Assembly (NCBI GenBank): GCA_963575745.1
Contig: CAUYUJ010000336.1
Coordinates: 1,380,247-1,444,246 of the forward strand
Length of the DNA stretch: 64,000 nt
Source: Prorocentrum cordatum
Lineage: Eukaryota; Sar; Dinophyceae; Prorocentrales; Prorocentraceae
Direction: 5' to 3'
The notes beneath the pieces were generated by a model. It ran no database searches and was not told the DNA's origin. It was given only the letters and a program-made list of their open reading frames with translations. How positions within the stretch are numbered: the first letter of the stretch is position 1; every line of letters starts with the position of its first letter. Shown piece by piece: positions 30,360-39,535 of this stretch. The position numbers and the translations under genes were made by a program.

Positions 30360-31815
30360 GGATAAAAGGAAGCGGCACCAAAAACCAAAGGGCGCCGAAA
30401 ACCACACGAGCGCCAAAAACCGGAGGGCCATCGAAAACCGAAAGGACGCCGAAAACGGAAAGGGCGCCGAATACCGAAGCGGAGCCGAAAACGGAAAGGG
30501 CGCCAAAGGGGCGCCGAAAACCAAAAGGGCGCCGCAAACTCAAGGGGCGTCGAACACTTTCAAATGCCAAACAAGTAAACAAGACGGCGCCGAAAACCAA
30601 AAGAACGCGGAAAACCAAAGAGGCGCCGCAAACCAAGAAGGGCCAGCGGGGCGCCGAAAACCAGAGATGCGCCGAAAACCAAAAAGGCGCCGAAAACCAA
30701 AGAGGCGCTGAAAACCAAAGGGGTGCCGAAATCAAAAAGGGCGCCGGAAACCAAAAAGACACCGAAACAGAAGAGCTCCGACAACCAAGGCAACGCCGAA
30801 AACCGCAAGGGAGCCGGAAACAGAAGGGGCGCCGAAAAACGCAAGGGTACGGAAATGAAAAGGAGGAGCCGAATACCAAAAACGCGCCGAAAACCGACAT
30901 CGAAAGGGCGCCGACAACGAAAAGGGGCGCCGAACTTAAAAAAAAAAACGCAAGAAAATACACAAGACTGCGCCGAAAACCAAAAAGGGCCGAACACCAA
31001 AGAGGCGCCGAAAACCAACAGGGCGTGCCAAAAACCAAAGGGGGACCGAAAACCAAAGGGCCACCGAAGACCGAAAGGGCGCCGAAAACAAAGGGGGCGC
31101 CGAAAATCCCTAAAGACGCCGAAAACCAAAAGCGAGCCAACAACAAAAACGGCGCCGAAAACAGAAGGGGCACGGAAAACTGAAGAGGAGCCGAAAAGTA
31201 AAGAGGCACCGAAAACCAGAATGGCTAAGAAAACAAAAAGGGCGCCGAAAACCAAAACGGGCGCCGAAATCCAAAGCGGGGTCGAAAATCAAAGAGGCAT
31301 CAAACACCAAGAGGGCTACGACAACCAAAGGGGCGCCGAAAACAGAAGGAACGCCGAACACCAAAGAGGCGCCGAAAATCAAAGAAGCGCCGAAAACCGA
31401 AGGAGCGCCGAAAACCAACAGAACGCCGAAAACTAACAGGGCACAACAAAGAAGGCGCCGAAAGCAAAAGGACCGCCGAAAACAAAAAAGACACCAAAAA
31501 TCAAAAGGGCGCCGAAATCAAAACGGGGCGCTGGAAACACCAAGGGCGACGAAACCAGCGATGCGCAGAAAATCAAGCGGTGCTCAGAAAACCGTAGCGC
31601 CGAAAACCAAAGGTTCGCAGGAAACCAACAGGGCGCCGAAAACCAAAGAGGCGCCGAAAACCAAAGAGGCGCCGAAGACCGAAGCGGCGCCGAAAACCAA
31701 AGGGACGCCGAAAACCACAAGGGCGCCGAAAAGCAAAAGGGCACCGAGAACCACTGGGGCGCCGAACACCAAAATGGCATCGAAAGCAAAAGGGGCACCG
31801 AAAATTAAAGGGGAA
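30360..31815. repeat. 18-bp minisatellite, about 80 units
   Basis: Unit GCGCCGAAAACCAAAGGG with variants. Because the unit is a multiple of three and has few stops, it gives hexapeptide-repeat ORFs on both strands: KGAENQ and KTKRAP repeats on plus, FSAPLW- and VFGAPL-type repeats on minus, up to 325 codons. All frames look alike, no frame is favoured, and there is no start context, so these are treated as repeat products. Confidence 0.95.
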
Positions 31816-32330
31816 AGGTAGTTTCGAAGCCCCGCCCGTTCAGCCAGGGCCCTCCAGCTGGAAAGGCCAACTGAAGGAGGGGACGGGGGGTGTAGCTCCA
31901 GAAGCCCCCAACCTCCTTGGAAAGGGGAGCCGGGGCTTACCCTGGGCTCCGAAAAGGGGGGAGGGAGGTGCAGCTTCAAAGCTCGCCCCCACCTTTTAGC
32001 CAGGGACCCCCAGCTACAAAATGCAGAAAAAAGGGGAGAGCGGGGGGGAGCTTCGGAAGCCCTCCCCTGCTTTGCAAAGGCCAGGGCTTACCCCGGGCCC
32101 CGAAAAGGCATTGGAAGAGGGAGGGGGGCTTCGACGCCCCCCCCCCCCCCTCAGCTGGGGCCCCCCCAACGCCCTTTAGCTGGGCCCCCCACAATGAAAC
32201 ATTGCCGCCGGGCCCCCCAAACCCCCTTTAGCTGGACCCCCCCAGTCAAAAATTGCCTACAAAAGGAGGAGGGTGGTGGTAGCTTCGGACTCGATTTTCC
32301 AAGGGAGGGGGGTTAACTTGAAGCTGGGCT
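31816..32330. repeat. Irregular repeat of AGCTTCGAAGCC and TTAGCTGGGGCCCCCC words
   Basis: About six imperfect units with GGAAAGGCC, GGGGAGCC and runs of C and G. Probably a decayed minisatellite continuing the previous arrays. Confidence 0.65.
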
Positions 32331-33119
32331 GGGGACCCCCTTTCCTTATTCCCAGCGCTGCGTGCACGTTCTTTCGTAGGTGTTGTCGAGGTGCATGTGG
32401 GCGTTACATAAGAAGCGGCCAGAGCCGTAGTCGTAGGCGTAGCCAGGGAGGCCTGTTCAGGTTCGACGAGACCGTTCGCGCCCTGGACCCTCTGCAACGC
32501 CACGGCCACCACCGGACACCAGCCCACTTGGCATTGGGAAGGCACTCCCGTATGTCGTGCACAAGACACTCGATTCGCAAGCAGCTCTGCGTCCGTGTTC
32601 CCATCACAGTCGAAGCCCTTGTTGGTAAGCTGCCTCAGCGCCTGGCGACTCTGGATGACGCCGTTGTTACTACGACAACGCTCTTGTCCTGCGGAGTGCC
32701 CCGATAAGAAATGGCGTTGCGTGTGGGCCATGCCGCAAGTGCCCTGGAGCTCAACATTGCTGCGAGCTCCCTCAAGATTGCAGAAACGTCCATCAATTCT
32801 CAACCTTGGTTGGTCCCCATGCATTGCCTCGCCTGTACAATGACAGTCACGATATCCCGACCGCTTCAAAGTGCTGGTCAGCGAATTAGGAGCATGCGTA
32901 GCACAAATGTAACTTATCGGAGGTGAAAGGGTAGGTGAAAAGGTGAGATCACAGCGAAACGGAGAGCCCCCCGCTAGGAACTCGGTGTCGGTTTCGTGTT
33001 CGTGTCGGGCGTGCGGGGCTGCGTGAGCGGGCGAAAGGAATGAACCCTTCTCTGGCTGGGGCGCCGCCAGGCCAAAAGATTGGCCCTCCGGTGTCCCTCC
33101 AGTGTCCCGTCGGTGTCCC
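32331..33119. other. No gene recognised
   Basis: Unique DNA. Short GTGTCCCGT repeats at 33090-33130 lead into the 12-bp minisatellite. Confidence 0.5.
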
Positions 33120-33565
33120 GTCTGTCCCGTAGTGAATTCGATAGTGAGATCAATAGTGAGACCGGTATTGAGATCGATAGTGAGATCGAGTGAGGTCGGT
33201 TCTGAGATTTATAGCGAGATTGACAGTGAGATCGATCCGGACATCGATCGTGAGATCGATAGTGAGATCGATAGTGGATCGATAGTGGATCGATAGTGAG
33301 CTTGATAGTGAGATCGGTAGTGATATCGATAGTGAGATCGATGGTGATATTGATAGTGACATCGATATTGAGATCGATAGTGGGATCGATATTGAGATCG
33401 ATAGTGATATCGATCGTGGGATCGATAGTGAGATCGACAGTGAAAGCGATATCGAGCTTGATAGTGAGATCGATAGTGCAATCGGTTGTGAGATTGCCAA
33501 TGAGATTGATAGCGAGATCGATGGTGATCGATCGTGTGATCGACCTTGAGATCGATAGTCAGACC
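33120..33565. repeat. 12-bp minisatellite GATCGATAGTGA
   Basis: About 36 units with single-base variants. Each unit carries GATC and usually ATCGAT. It gives SEID and IVRS tetrapeptide-repeat shadow ORFs. Confidence 0.95.
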
Positions 33566-33914
33566 GATTGAGTGAGACGTTGGTTCCTACCCCCTGGAAC
33601 CTTCTTACCACCCGAAGAGTGGTCGTACAGGTACAAAGATCGTGCACACGATCGCAGACACGAGGAGCGATCAAACCGATCAAACCTTGGCTGCGAGCCC
33701 AACGCCTTGAGCCAAAACGGCGACGGATAGGCAACCCCTTCGTTGCTGCAGCAAGGAGATCCGCCACCGTTCCGCTGGGCACGGAGTGGGCGTGTCCTCA
33801 GGTCCTGGGCCCAATCCTCCGAGCCGCAATCCTCACTCCCGAGGAGTCCTTGCCCGGACCCCTCGCTCTCAAATCTCTCGGGGCTTGGCGCGTGCCCCCC
33901 GGGCTCGTGGCGCG
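33566..33914. other. Unique segment holding a DinoSL relic
   Basis: No domain recognised. Read on the minus strand from the SL relic at 33727, the frame YPSPFWLKALGSQPRFDRFD continues to about 33560. This could be the 5' end of a retroposed mRNA ending in the minisatellite. Confidence 0.45.
33706..33727 (-). other. Relic of the dinoflagellate spliced leader
   Basis: On the minus strand these 22 bases match the DinoSL at 20 of 22 positions, including the whole TTTTGGCTCAAG end; the two differences are in the middle (A to C and A to G). The bases after it (GCGTTG) are not a GT splice donor, so this is not an SL RNA gene. It fits reverse-transcribed, trans-spliced mRNA inserted into the genome. 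Confidence 0.7.
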
Positions 33915-34554
33915 TGAATTGGTCGGGCCTAGGAGGGCCCCGAGACGGGCCAAGCTGGCCCCAAGCGGCCTGCAGGACGGCCCCAGAGGGCCCCGAGACG
34001 CCCAAAGATCGGCCCAAGACGCCAAAGCTGGCCTCAAGATGGCTCAAGAGGCCTCCAAGACGCCCCAAGAGGCCTCCAAGAGGCCTCCCGAGGGGTCCTT
34101 AAGTAAGGGGCCACATGCGAACCCTACCCCACCCTCCCCCTCAGACATCGTGAGGGGTAGAGGTAGGGTTCGCATGTGGCCCCCTATTAAGAGGCAACAA
34201 CCAGTGATTTTCCTTACGTAGGCTTTTGAAGGGTGTTGGCGTTCTCGCGCCCCAAGGCGGCCTAAGAGCGCCCCAAGACGGCCCAAAAAGCACCCAAGAC
34301 GGCCCAAAAGATTCCCCAAACGGCTCCAAAAGGGGCCGTCTAACTAGATGGAACACGAACCGACAATTTGACTTTTCCGCCCAAAGAGGCCCACAGGAGG
34401 CCTCAAGAGGCGCCCAGGAAGCCCCAAGAGGCCCCCAAGAGACCACGAGAGGCCCCCAAGAGGCCTGAAAGATGCCCCCAGAGGCCTCCAAACTGCCTCC
34501 AAGAGGCCGCCGAGAGGCCCCCCCACGAGATCCCAACGAACATTCATCAGGCTT
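33915..34554 (+). repeat. GGCCCAAGA satellite, array 5a
   Basis: Satellite at 33920-34110 and 34240-34554. Between them lies an inverted repeat: CCACATGCGAACCCTACC near 34110 and GGTAGGGTTCGCATGTGG near 34165, arms of 18 bp around about 37 bp of CT-rich DNA. Confidence 0.85.
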
Positions 34555-34745
34555 CAGACCCACAACCCAAGCACGGTGGCGGATGGGCCGAAGGCCATTA
34601 TAATCCGCCGCCCTCTTTTGCTTTTGCAAAGGGGTGCCTGGCGTGCCAGACGATATGGGCTTTGGTTTTTTTTTCCTAGAAGAACTCACCCTGGGGCTTC
34701 GGCCCGTCCCGCCGGGGTCCCGGGAAGAATCATCACAGAACCTGG
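34555..34745 (+). repeat. Hairpin module variant, copy 2
   Basis: CACAACCCAAGCACGGTGGCGG, CCGCCGCCCTCTTTTGC, GGGGTGCCTGGCGTGCC, TTTTTTTTCCTAGAAGAAC and CCCTGGGGCTTCGGCCCG. Same variant as at 17975-18160, lacking the first arm of the large hairpin. Confidence 0.8.
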
Positions 34746-35597
34746 TTGCAAAGCTTTTCCCTGCTCCAGACGGATCCAAGACGACCCAAGATGGTCTGCA
34801 AGATGCATCCAAGATGGCCAAGATGGCTTCCAAGACGGCGCAGATGGCTCCAAGATGCCTCCACGACGAGCCAAGATGCACTCAGCACGGTCTAAGATGG
34901 CCTCAACATGGCCCCAGACGGCCCAAGAGGCCTGCAAGACGGCCCAAGTGGCCTCCAAGAGGTCCTCCAAGAAGGCCCGCAGAGGCCAAAATCATTGATG
35001 TTCCATTGGTTTTTGAAGGATTGTGGCATTTGCGCCTTTTCGGCTTTCCGAAGGCCCCAGGCGGCCCAAGAGGCTCCCAATATCGCCCCAAGATCGCCCA
35101 AGAGGCCTCCAAGAGGCCCCCCTGGCGGCCCAAGTGGCCTCCAAGACGGCCCCAAGAGGGCCCCAAGACGGCCCAAGAGGCCTCCAGCACGCCCAAGATT
35201 GCCTCCAAAACGGCCCCGAAGCACCCCAAGAAGGCCCCAAGTCGGCCCAGAACGGCCCCCGAGACGGCTAAGATGGCCCAAGACGGCCCAAGAGGCCTCC
35301 AAGAGGGCCTCCAGGAACCCGAAAAGGCCAAAATCATTGATGTCCCATGGGTTGTTGAAGGATTATGGCATTTGCTTTTTTCTGCCTTCTGACGGCCCGA
35401 GACGGCCCAAGTGCCCTCAAAGATCACCCAAGAGGCCCAAGACACGGTCCCAAGAGTCCCCCAAGACGGCCTAAGAGGTCTCCAAGACGCTCAAGATGGC
35501 CTGCAAGACGGCCCAAGAGCCCTCCAAGACGTCCTCCAAAAGGCCCGAAAAGGTCAAAATGGCCTCCAGACGGCCAAGATGACCTTCAAGATGCCCA
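34746..35597 (+). repeat. GGCCCAAGA satellite, array 5b
   Basis: Two linker copies at about 34990-35070 and 35329-35405, 339 bp apart, showing a higher-order unit of roughly 340 bp here. Confidence 0.9.
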
Positions 35598-35830
35598 TGT
35601 GTTCCCCGAAGGCTTTCCAAACCGATTCGGGGAACACATGGTCCGATAGCTTGGCAGGTCTGGCCTCAACGTTCGGCCACATAGGCGCTTCCACAAAGGC
35701 AGGGGGCGGCGGTGATTCGCCGTAGGCGTCTTCGATCCGCCGCCCCCTTTTGATGTATCAAAGGGGTGCCTGGCGTGCCAGATGATATGGCTTGTGGTTT
35801 GGGTTCTTTCTCCAAAAGAACTCCCCCCTG
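35598..35830 (+). repeat. Hairpin module, copy 3 (complete)
   Basis: Three inverted repeats in a row. First: TGTTCCCCGAA near 35600 with TTCGGGGAACA near 35628 (11-bp arms). Second: AGGGGGCGGCGG at 35701-35712 with CCGCCGCCCCCT at 35737-35748, a perfect 12-bp stem, its 24-nt loop holding CGCC-GTA-GGCG. Third: GTTCTTT with AAAGAAC near 35806-35823. The module ends in CCCCCTGGGGGCC. Confidence 0.9.
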
Positions 35831-36065
35831 GGGGCCAAGGGGCCTCCAAGACGCCCTCGATGGCCTCGAAGACGGCCAAGATGGCCCAAGATGGCCTCCA
35901 AGATGTCTCGAACACGGCCAAGATGGCCTCCAAGACTGCTAAGATGGCCCCAAGATGCCTCCAAGACGGCCCAACATGCACCCAAGACGGCCTTAGATGG
36001 CCTCAAGATGGCCCAAGACGGCCGCAGAGGCCCCCAAAAGGCCTCCAAGACGGCCCAAGACGTTC
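35831..36065 (+). repeat. GGCCCAAGA satellite, array 5c
   Basis: CCAAGATGGCC-rich variant between two hairpin modules. Confidence 0.9.
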
Positions 36066-36289
36066 GGCCACACAGGCGCTTCCAAAGAGGCAGGGGGCGG
36101 CGGTGATTCGCCGTAGGCGTCTTAGATCCGCCGCCCCCTGTTGATTCATCACAGGGGTGCCCGGCGTGCTGAATCCTTTCGCTTTTGGTTTGGTTCTTGT
36201 TCCAAAAGAACTCCCCCTGGGGTTTCGGCTCCGCCCGCCGGGGTCCTGGAATGGTCCCGAAAGGGTGGTTCCAAAAGTTTGTCCTGCTC
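36066..36289 (+). repeat. Hairpin module, copy 4
   Basis: Large stem CAGGGGGCGGCGG (36091-36103) with CCGCCGCCCCCTG (36128-36140), a perfect 13-bp stem with 24-nt loop, then GGGGTGCCCGGCGTGC, a GTTCTT/AAGAAC stem, and CCCCCTGGGGTTTCGGC. The first (GTTCCCCGAA) hairpin is absent in this copy. Confidence 0.9.
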
Positions 36290-37450
36290 CAGATGGCTCC
36301 AAGATGGCTTCCAAGATGGCCTCCAAGTTCGCCGAAGATGGTCCAAGATTTCCTCCAAGACGGCCCAGGAGAGTCCAAGATGCATCCAAGTTCGCACAAG
36401 AAACCTCTCAGACGGCCCAAGACGGCCCAGAGGCCTCCAAGAGGCCTCCAAGATGGCCCAAGAGGCCTCCAAGAGGTCCTCCAGGAGGGCCCGAAGAGGC
36501 CAAATCAATTCATTTTCCTTAGGTTGTTGGAGGATTTTGGCATTTGCCTTCTTCTCGGCATTCCGACGGCTCAAGACGGCCCAAGATGGTCCCAAGGTCG
36601 CTCCAAACTCACCCACGAGGCCTCCAAGATGGCCCCGTGACGGCCCAAGAGGCCCCCAAGACGGCGCCAAGAGGGCCCCAAGAGGCCTCCAAGACGGCCA
36701 AGATAGCCTCCGAGACGGCTCAGATGGCCCCAAGATGCCTCCAAGATGGCCCAAAATGCACCCACAACGGCCTAAGATGACCTCGATGGCCCAAGACGGC
36801 CCAAGAGGCCCCCAAGAGGCCCCCAAGAGGCCCCCAAGAGGTCCCCCAGGAGGGCCCGAAGAGACCAAACTCATTGATTGCCCTTAGGTTTGGGATGGAT
36901 TTGAGCATGTGCTCTTTTTCTGCATTCCGACGGCTCAAGACGGCCCAAGAGGCCCCAATAGGCGCCCAATACGCACCCACGAGGCCTCCAAGAGGTCATC
37001 CAGGAAGGCCGGAAGAGACCAAAATCATGGATCGTCCTCAGGTTTTTCTGGAAACTTTGGCATTTGCACCTTGTCGGCCTTCCGACGGCCCAAGACGGCC
37101 CAAGAGGCCCCTAAGGTCGTCCAAAGATCGCCCAACAGGCCTCCAAGATGGCCGCATGACGGCCCAAGAGGCCCCCAAGACGGCGACCTTCAAGACGCCC
37201 AAGATACTCTCCAACACGGCTCTGAAGCGCCCCAAGGGATCGGTTCAGAGAGGTCCCCAAGACGACTTCCGACGGTGTCTGACGGGTCGGGAACGCCCTA
37301 AGACGACCAAGGAGGCCCACAAGAAGCCCCCAAAAGGCCCCCAAGAAGCCCCCAAGAGGCTCAGGGAGGCTCCCAAGAGGCCTCCAACAGGCTCCCAGGA
37401 AGCTCCGCAGATGCCTCCCAAGAGGCCTCGCAAGACGGTTCCCAAGAAGT
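36290..37450 (+). repeat. GGCCCAAGA satellite, array 5d
   Basis: Linker copies at about 36503-36580, 36868-36945 and 37020-37100. Ends in CAAGACGGTTCCCAAGAAGT followed by a short (TCC)n at 37451-37463, where LINE D begins. Confidence 0.9.
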
Positions 37451-37511
37451 CCCCTCCTCCTCCTTTTACCGTTGGCGCTCTCACTGCTCCCTCGAACTGG
37501 GCTCGACAGGG

Positions 37512-38561
37512 CTACTTGGGAAAAGAAAACAGAATTATACATGTTGGAGCCGCGACCACCATTCCCCTTTCGGGAGACGGAGACTCTAGGGGCCACGGTT
37601 TTGAGACGTGCTTACCACGGGGCCACGGCAACTTCCCACTAAGAAGCTGCGCCCTCTGTTGCCTGAAGATTTTGACGCACGGGGCCCCTAAGGCCCTGGC
37701 AGGGCCAGTGGCGTAGGCCCCGCACCGCAAACAGAAAACCACGGGCAAGCCTGACTCTATCACTTTGCAAACGCACAACTTGCGGGCGGGCTCAACCTCC
37801 AAATCTCTGATCTTTCTCAGAGCAGGCGTGAGGCCAGCGCACGCACCCTTTGCTACTTTGGACCTGAATCCTTTCGCGCACCTGCTGCACCTCCACATGG
37901 AGCCGTTCCACAGAACGGCGCGAGAGCGCTTGCTCGCAGCCCTGGGCGGGGCCCCCGAAAGCGCGACAGTGCGGTCCAGTTTGCCAAACAGCTCTTGGGC
38001 CTTTGTGCATTCAACTAAGATGTTTGCTACTCCTAAGGCGACATCACTCCAGCCAGAGGACACGACTTCATATCGGTGGATGTTCTCCAGCGTCATCGGA
38101 TGGACCTTCGCCCCATCCTTGGCGAACTCAGCAGCGCGATCATTTCCTCTCTGGTGGCGAAGCGGGATCCCTGAGAGCCCCTCAGCGGTGTGGGCCCTGA
38201 CATTTTTCAGCACCCATGTGGGATACGACTTCGCAAAAAGGGCCCGCCAAACTTCTGCCAGCGGAGTGTTGCCCGAGGTGGCCGAAAATTCATCTTTAGC
38301 AGACATCAGGCTCTTGCAGTCCACATGAATCACAAAAGGGCGGTCAGGCTCCTCCCTCTCTGGGTCATCTCCAAGGTGGTTCAGAGCCTGAAGAAACCCA
38401 TAACACTCTCCGAAAACGGCGCTCTGACGAAGGAAACCAGGAACATTGCCATAAACCGCAGAAACAAGTCCTCCTTCATCATTGACCGCCACCGCCGACC
38501 AAGATGCCCTGGCCACCTGCTCATACTTTCCTCCATATCACGATCCATCAGAATAGATGTG
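37512..38561 (-). pseudogene. LINE D RNase H and Cys-rich C-terminal domain
   Basis: The RNase H domain starts at VHIYSDGS (38541-38555), is broken at once by TGA at 38538-38540 where LINE E has CGC (Arg), and continues open for 334 residues: GECYGFLQALNHLGDD, FVIHVDCKSLMSAKDE, RHQRGNDRAAEFAKDGAKVH. Together these give the four acidic RNase H residues. After that come SMWRCSRCAKGF and VVFCLRCGAYATGPARAL, two Cys pairs of a likely zinc-binding tail. In LINEs RNase H helps to remove template RNA. The single TGA and the break from the previous frame make it a pseudogene. Confidence 0.85.
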
Positions 38562-38598
38562 GACCGCCTTCGAGAAGCGAAACTCGGAAATCGGGCCC

Positions 38599-39435
38599 TC
38601 AGGCCCAACGTATCTGACTTCCCCATCCCAACTCGCGGGAACAATCCCGTCTGGGCGAGGTAACCAAAGGTTCGTGAAGAAAGGGTCCCCCCCCCCCCGC
38701 TTCCAGTCCTGCCTCCACCCACTCTATCGGCATGTGCTCCTGCCTCAGCTCCTCAAAGTGCGGGCACTGGAACACCCTGTGCCAGACGCTGTCTAGCGCC
38801 TGCGGGTTCCTGCAGAAAGGACAAGTTGGCTCCACCTGGTATCTCCAGCGATGGAGATGCTGTGCCGTAACGAAGCTTCTAGTGAACACCTGTTTGACGA
38901 CGCGCCTGAGGTTTTCCCCCTTGGAGCCATTCCAAAACGCGCGGGGCGGATCCGTCCAGAGACCTCCCTCCAGAATATCCTGTGCTCTAGGGTGTTCACT
39001 AGAGCCCAGGTACTTCTGCATACTCTCGGCCACAAACTCCTCACCTAGATCCTTGAAGAGGTAGTTGGATACCTGAACGCAGGGGATCTCCGTGAGCACA
39101 CATGGGGCCCCTGACCACATAGTAATCATACCTGGTCCACGAATGCTCCAAGACGCCTTGCCCATCCAGAGAAGCATGTCCCCCACAGGTCCCCGCGATC
39201 TTATGTCCCAAGAAGCCAGTTCACGTCGGTCCTGGTACTCTCGAACCACGTTGAGGATCCTATGGAGCTCCCCTATGGCGAGGCAATATCCAGGTCTATG
39301 CACCAAATCAGAGGCCAGCCAAAACTCTTTCGCATAGCGTGTCATAGTCGCACAGGCGTGCTTCAAAGGGTCTCGTTGAGATTCGAGCGCGAAGGCCAAG
39401 TTGAGATCTGCTCCACAGCTCGAAAGTCCTAGCAT
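38599..39435 (-). pseudogene. LINE D region between RT and RNase H, with zinc knuckle
   Basis: A 278-residue frame: LSSCGADLNLAFALESQRDP, TDPPRAFWNGSKGENLRRVV, HRWRYQVEPTCPFCRNPQAL, DSVWHRVFQCPHFEELRQEH. The CPFC...H...C set is the zinc knuckle typical after RT in many LINEs. LINE E matches throughout. Frameshifts on both ends separate it from RT and from RNase H. Confidence 0.85.
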
Positions 39436-39535
39436 GCCTGCGGCCTGCGTCCGCAGGCGTCGAATCTCTCGGGGGTTTCAGCCCACCACCTCTTCGCCAT
39501 AGGTAGTCGCAGGCTTTACCTCGCAAAACCATATC

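Noticed and set aside
30232-31436. ORFs of 231-325 codons in the 18-bp minisatellite
   Set aside because: The repeat unit is a multiple of three with few stops, so long frames on both strands are expected; there is no start context or non-repeat domain.
33150-33782. 210-codon minus-strand ORF ending in Ser/Ile repeats
   Set aside because: Two thirds of it is the 12-bp minisatellite; the N-terminal part crosses the spliced-leader relic in another frame.
36570-36590. Further GGCTCAAG matches to the spliced-leader end inside satellite
   Set aside because: GGCTCAAG is a common satellite word (for example at 34030, 36573, 36934, 50440), and the bases before it do not match the rest of DinoSL.
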